Below, one piece after another: positions 5,323-6,275 of a stretch of 6,275 nt of DNA. The notes under the pieces were generated by a model. That model made no database searches, was not told the DNA's origin, and was given only the letters and a program-made list of their open reading frames with translations. Source of the stretch: Ruminococcus sp. (lineage in GTDB: Bacteria; Bacillota; Clostridia; Oscillospirales; Ruminococcaceae); the NCBI GenBank assembly GCA_014799675.1, contig JAAVHM010000102.1, forward strand, positions 3,144-9,418. Direction: 5' to 3'. The stretch's first letter is position 1; each line of letters begins with the position of its first letter. The position numbers and the translations under genes are program-made.

Positions 5323-5523
5323 TTAATCTTCATTTTCTGTATCATGCTTATAAACTTCCTCTGGAATTTTTTCGTACCTTTTTTCATAATCGGCAACACG
5401 TTTTTTCATTAAATATACAAGTTCCTTATTTTTGTTCCTGCCGTAAAAATCAGCAACATAACCGAATTTATCAAGCAATTCGTGTGTCGTTCTAAGTGTA
5501 TATCTTGCTTTATTATCTTTCAT
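5323..5523 (-). CDS. Arc-type ribbon-helix-helix DNA-binding protein
   Basis: A 66-residue probable transcription regulator. ATG at 5523 follows TAGGAG (5533-5538 on the plus strand) by 9 bases. The N-terminal ARYTLR (residues 6-11) fits the DNA-contacting beta strand. HELLDKFGYVADFYG (14-28) fits helix A, the NKNKE turn follows, and LVYLMKKRVADYEKRY (35-50) fits helix B, the order seen in Arc/MetJ-type dimers. The acidic tail (residues 54-66) is probably disordered. It is divergent from the membrane-anchored protein at 5648-6082, with 124 bases between their starts that contain paired direct repeats suitable as ribbon-helix-helix sites. No toxin gene lies in an antitoxin-like arrangement on the same strand. 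Autoregulation and control of the divergent gene are inferred. The surroundings are AT-richer than the flotillin and lipoprotein genes, which may indicate acquisition. Confidence 0.75.
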   Translation of the reverse strand: MKDNKARYTLRTTHELLDKFGYVADFYGRNKNKELVYLMKKRVADYEKRYEKIPEEVYKHDTENED

Positions 5524-5546
5524 AATTAAGTACTCCTAAAAATAAT

Positions 5547-5615
5547 TTGACGCAGTATTGACTTAATTATACATCTGTGATACAATAATTATAACATTGA
5601 CGCATATTGGACGCA
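5547..5615. promoter_or_regulatory. Candidate operator: two pairs of TTGACGCA-like direct repeats
   Basis: Pair 1 is TTGACGCA at 5547-5554 and TTGACTTA at 5558-5565. Pair 2 is TTGACGCA at 5597-5604 and TGGACGCA at 5608-5615. Within each pair the units are 11 bases apart, and the pairs are exactly 50 bases apart. The first pair overlaps the -35 of the plus-strand promoter and the second lies just after its predicted start. Ribbon-helix-helix dimers commonly bind such direct repeats cooperatively; the link to the protein at 5323-5523 is inference. Confidence 0.6.
5558..5586 (+). promoter_or_regulatory. Promoter of the membrane-anchored LRR-like gene
   Basis: TTGACT (5558-5563) and TACAAT (5581-5586) are separated by 17 bases, with TGA before the -10 as an extended element. 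The start would be near 5593. On the minus strand TATAAT occurs at 5566-5571 and 5588-5593 and could serve the divergent gene, but neither has a convincing -35. Confidence 0.7.
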
Positions 5616-5647
5616 TAAAATAAAGAAATTTTTTAGGAGAAATGAAA

Positions 5648-6082
5648 ATGAAAAAGAAAATAATGTCCGTATTAGAAATAGGTTTAGCGTGTATTGTGGG
5701 CTTTTTTGCCTTTTTCGGTATGATATGCTTCGTAAAAATTATTGCAGAACGATCGTCTGACAGCAATAAAAGCAAGGAAGTTTCTCATAACATAAGTTAC
5801 AGCAAATACAATCTAAACAACGACACGGGTGGATTGCTGATAATATCGGGCAATGGAATTGTGTTAAAGGAAGTAGTTGATTCGTTTGAAGATATAGAGG
5901 CAATTTATGTCAGCGAAAGCATTTCCGGTATTGAGCCAAATGCTTTTCGCGACGTTGAGGGGCTGAGAACAGTAGTAATGCCGTATGCTATAGAACCCCC
6001 AAATATGGACGTGCCGAGACAGACAGATGTCTTATACATTGAGGACAATGAATACATGGATTTTTTAGAACCATATTTCTGA
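5648..6082 (+). CDS. Small membrane-anchored protein with one BspA-type LRR-like segment
   Basis: A 144-residue protein without a firm family assignment. Two ATGs are in frame: the one at 5648 is 8 bases from AGGAG (5635-5639) and is preferred; the one at 5642 is only 2 bases away. Lys-rich MKKK and a hydrophobic stretch at about residues 7-32 form an uncleaved signal anchor, leaving a Ser/Asn/Lys-rich stalk (33-60) and an outside domain. Residues 85-112 (IYVSESISGIEPNAF then VEGLRTVVMP) match the pattern of one LRR_5 repeat, in which a strand is followed by I-x-x-x-A-F and L-x-x-V-x-x-P. Such repeats usually come in long arrays, so one repeat is unusual: this may be a relic, a fragment, or a minimal domain. 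It is divergent from the ribbon-helix-helix gene and ends at a strong terminator. The LRR link is moderate; the function is unknown. Confidence 0.7.
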   Translation: MKKKIMSVLEIGLACIVGFFAFFGMICFVKIIAERSSDSNKSKEVSHNISYSKYNLNNDTGGLLIISGNGIVLKEVVDSFEDIEAIYVSESISGIEPNAFRDVEGLRTVVMPYAIEPPNMDVPRQTDVLYIEDNEYMDFLEPYF

Positions 6083-6089
6083 CCGCAAA

Positions 6090-6125
6090 AAAAACCACGG
6101 AATTTTTAACAATTCCGTGGTTTTT
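6090..6125. terminator. Bidirectional terminator between the LRR-like gene and the TauE/SafE-type gene
   Basis: A perfect 15-bp stem pairs 6090-6104 with 6111-6125 around a 6-base loop. It is flanked by A-tracts and T-tracts, so it can stop transcripts from either side. It lies 7 bases after the TGA of the plus-strand gene and 16 bases beyond the stop of the minus-strand gene. Confidence 0.92.
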
Positions 6126-6141
6126 ATAAACTATAAGTATT

Positions 6142-6275
6142 TTACTTGATCAAATTTACTGTAAGTACAACTGCTCCCAATACCGCAAGAACAACACCCG
6201 TTACCCTGTTCAGGGTCTTGGGGGAAGCCTTGTTTGCAAAGCGGGCGGCGACCTGCGCCCATATAAGGGTGGAAA
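6142..6275 (-). CDS. C-terminal fragment of a TauE/SafE-type (TSUP) membrane transporter
   Basis: A partial gene cut by the window edge; only the last 43 codons and the TAA (6142-6144) are present. The visible sequence begins STLIWAQVAARFANKASPK, followed by TLNRVTGVVLAVLGAVVL and a short tail VNLIK. A small-residue-rich helix, a basic loop of the form RFANKxSPKxLNR and a final hydrophobic helix at the C-terminus match the ends of TSUP (sulfite exporter TauE/SafE) permeases, which move sulfur- or carbon-containing anions. The fragment is short, so the family call is moderate and the substrate is unknown. It was found by reading the minus strand at the edge; no start is available. A terminator at 6090-6125 follows it. 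Confidence 0.6.
   Translation of the reverse strand, partial: STLIWAQVAARFANKASPKTLNRVTGVVLAVLGAVVLTVNLIK

Overview
The window looks like chromosomal DNA of a low- to moderate-GC Gram-positive anaerobe of the class Clostridia, probably an Oscillospiraceae/Ruminococcus-like gut bacterium. The reasons are strong AGGAGG-type ribosome binding sites, TTGACA/TATAAT promoters, a Gram-positive-style lipoprotein substrate-binding protein, a 302-residue quinolinate synthase of the short type, and dispersed TGTCAAC-type heptamer repeats. The taxon is inferred from style only.

Layout, left to right. (1) 19-2140: a small putative winged-helix protein (111-317, +) followed by a FloT-like flotillin/SPFH protein (415-2058, +). 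Each gene is preceded by a copy of the same roughly 70-bp leader (21-90 and 326-395) ending in a heptamer array. The same heptamer, in opposite orientation, is read in frame near the C-terminus of the flotillin. A strong terminator closes the unit. (2) 2148-2662: a four-helix membrane protein of unknown function (2215-2625, +) with a consensus extended -10 promoter and a bidirectional terminator shared with nadA. (3) 2683-3657: nadA (quinolinate synthase, -) as a single-gene unit with its own promoter. (4) 3714-5310: a solute-binding lipoprotein (3819-5261, +) with a near-consensus promoter and a perfect LacI/CcpA-type operator just downstream of -10; no permease or ATPase genes are adjacent. 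(5) 5279-6125: an AT-richer stretch with a 66-residue ribbon-helix-helix regulator (-) divergent from a small membrane-anchored protein with one BspA-type leucine-rich-repeat-like segment (+). Two pairs of TTGACGCA-like direct repeats lie between them. (6) 6142-6275: the C-terminal end of a TauE/SafE-type membrane transporter (-), cut by the window edge.

Most genes here appear to be separate transcription units bounded by perfect-stem terminators, so there is no long operon. The parts most worth a second look are the repeat-linked wHTH/flotillin pair, including 5'-leader to 3'-end complementarity in the flotillin message and a 66-residue internal duplication in its coiled coil, and the ribbon-helix-helix/LRR divergent pair with its candidate operator array. 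No CRISPR array, tRNA, rRNA or insertion sequence was seen.
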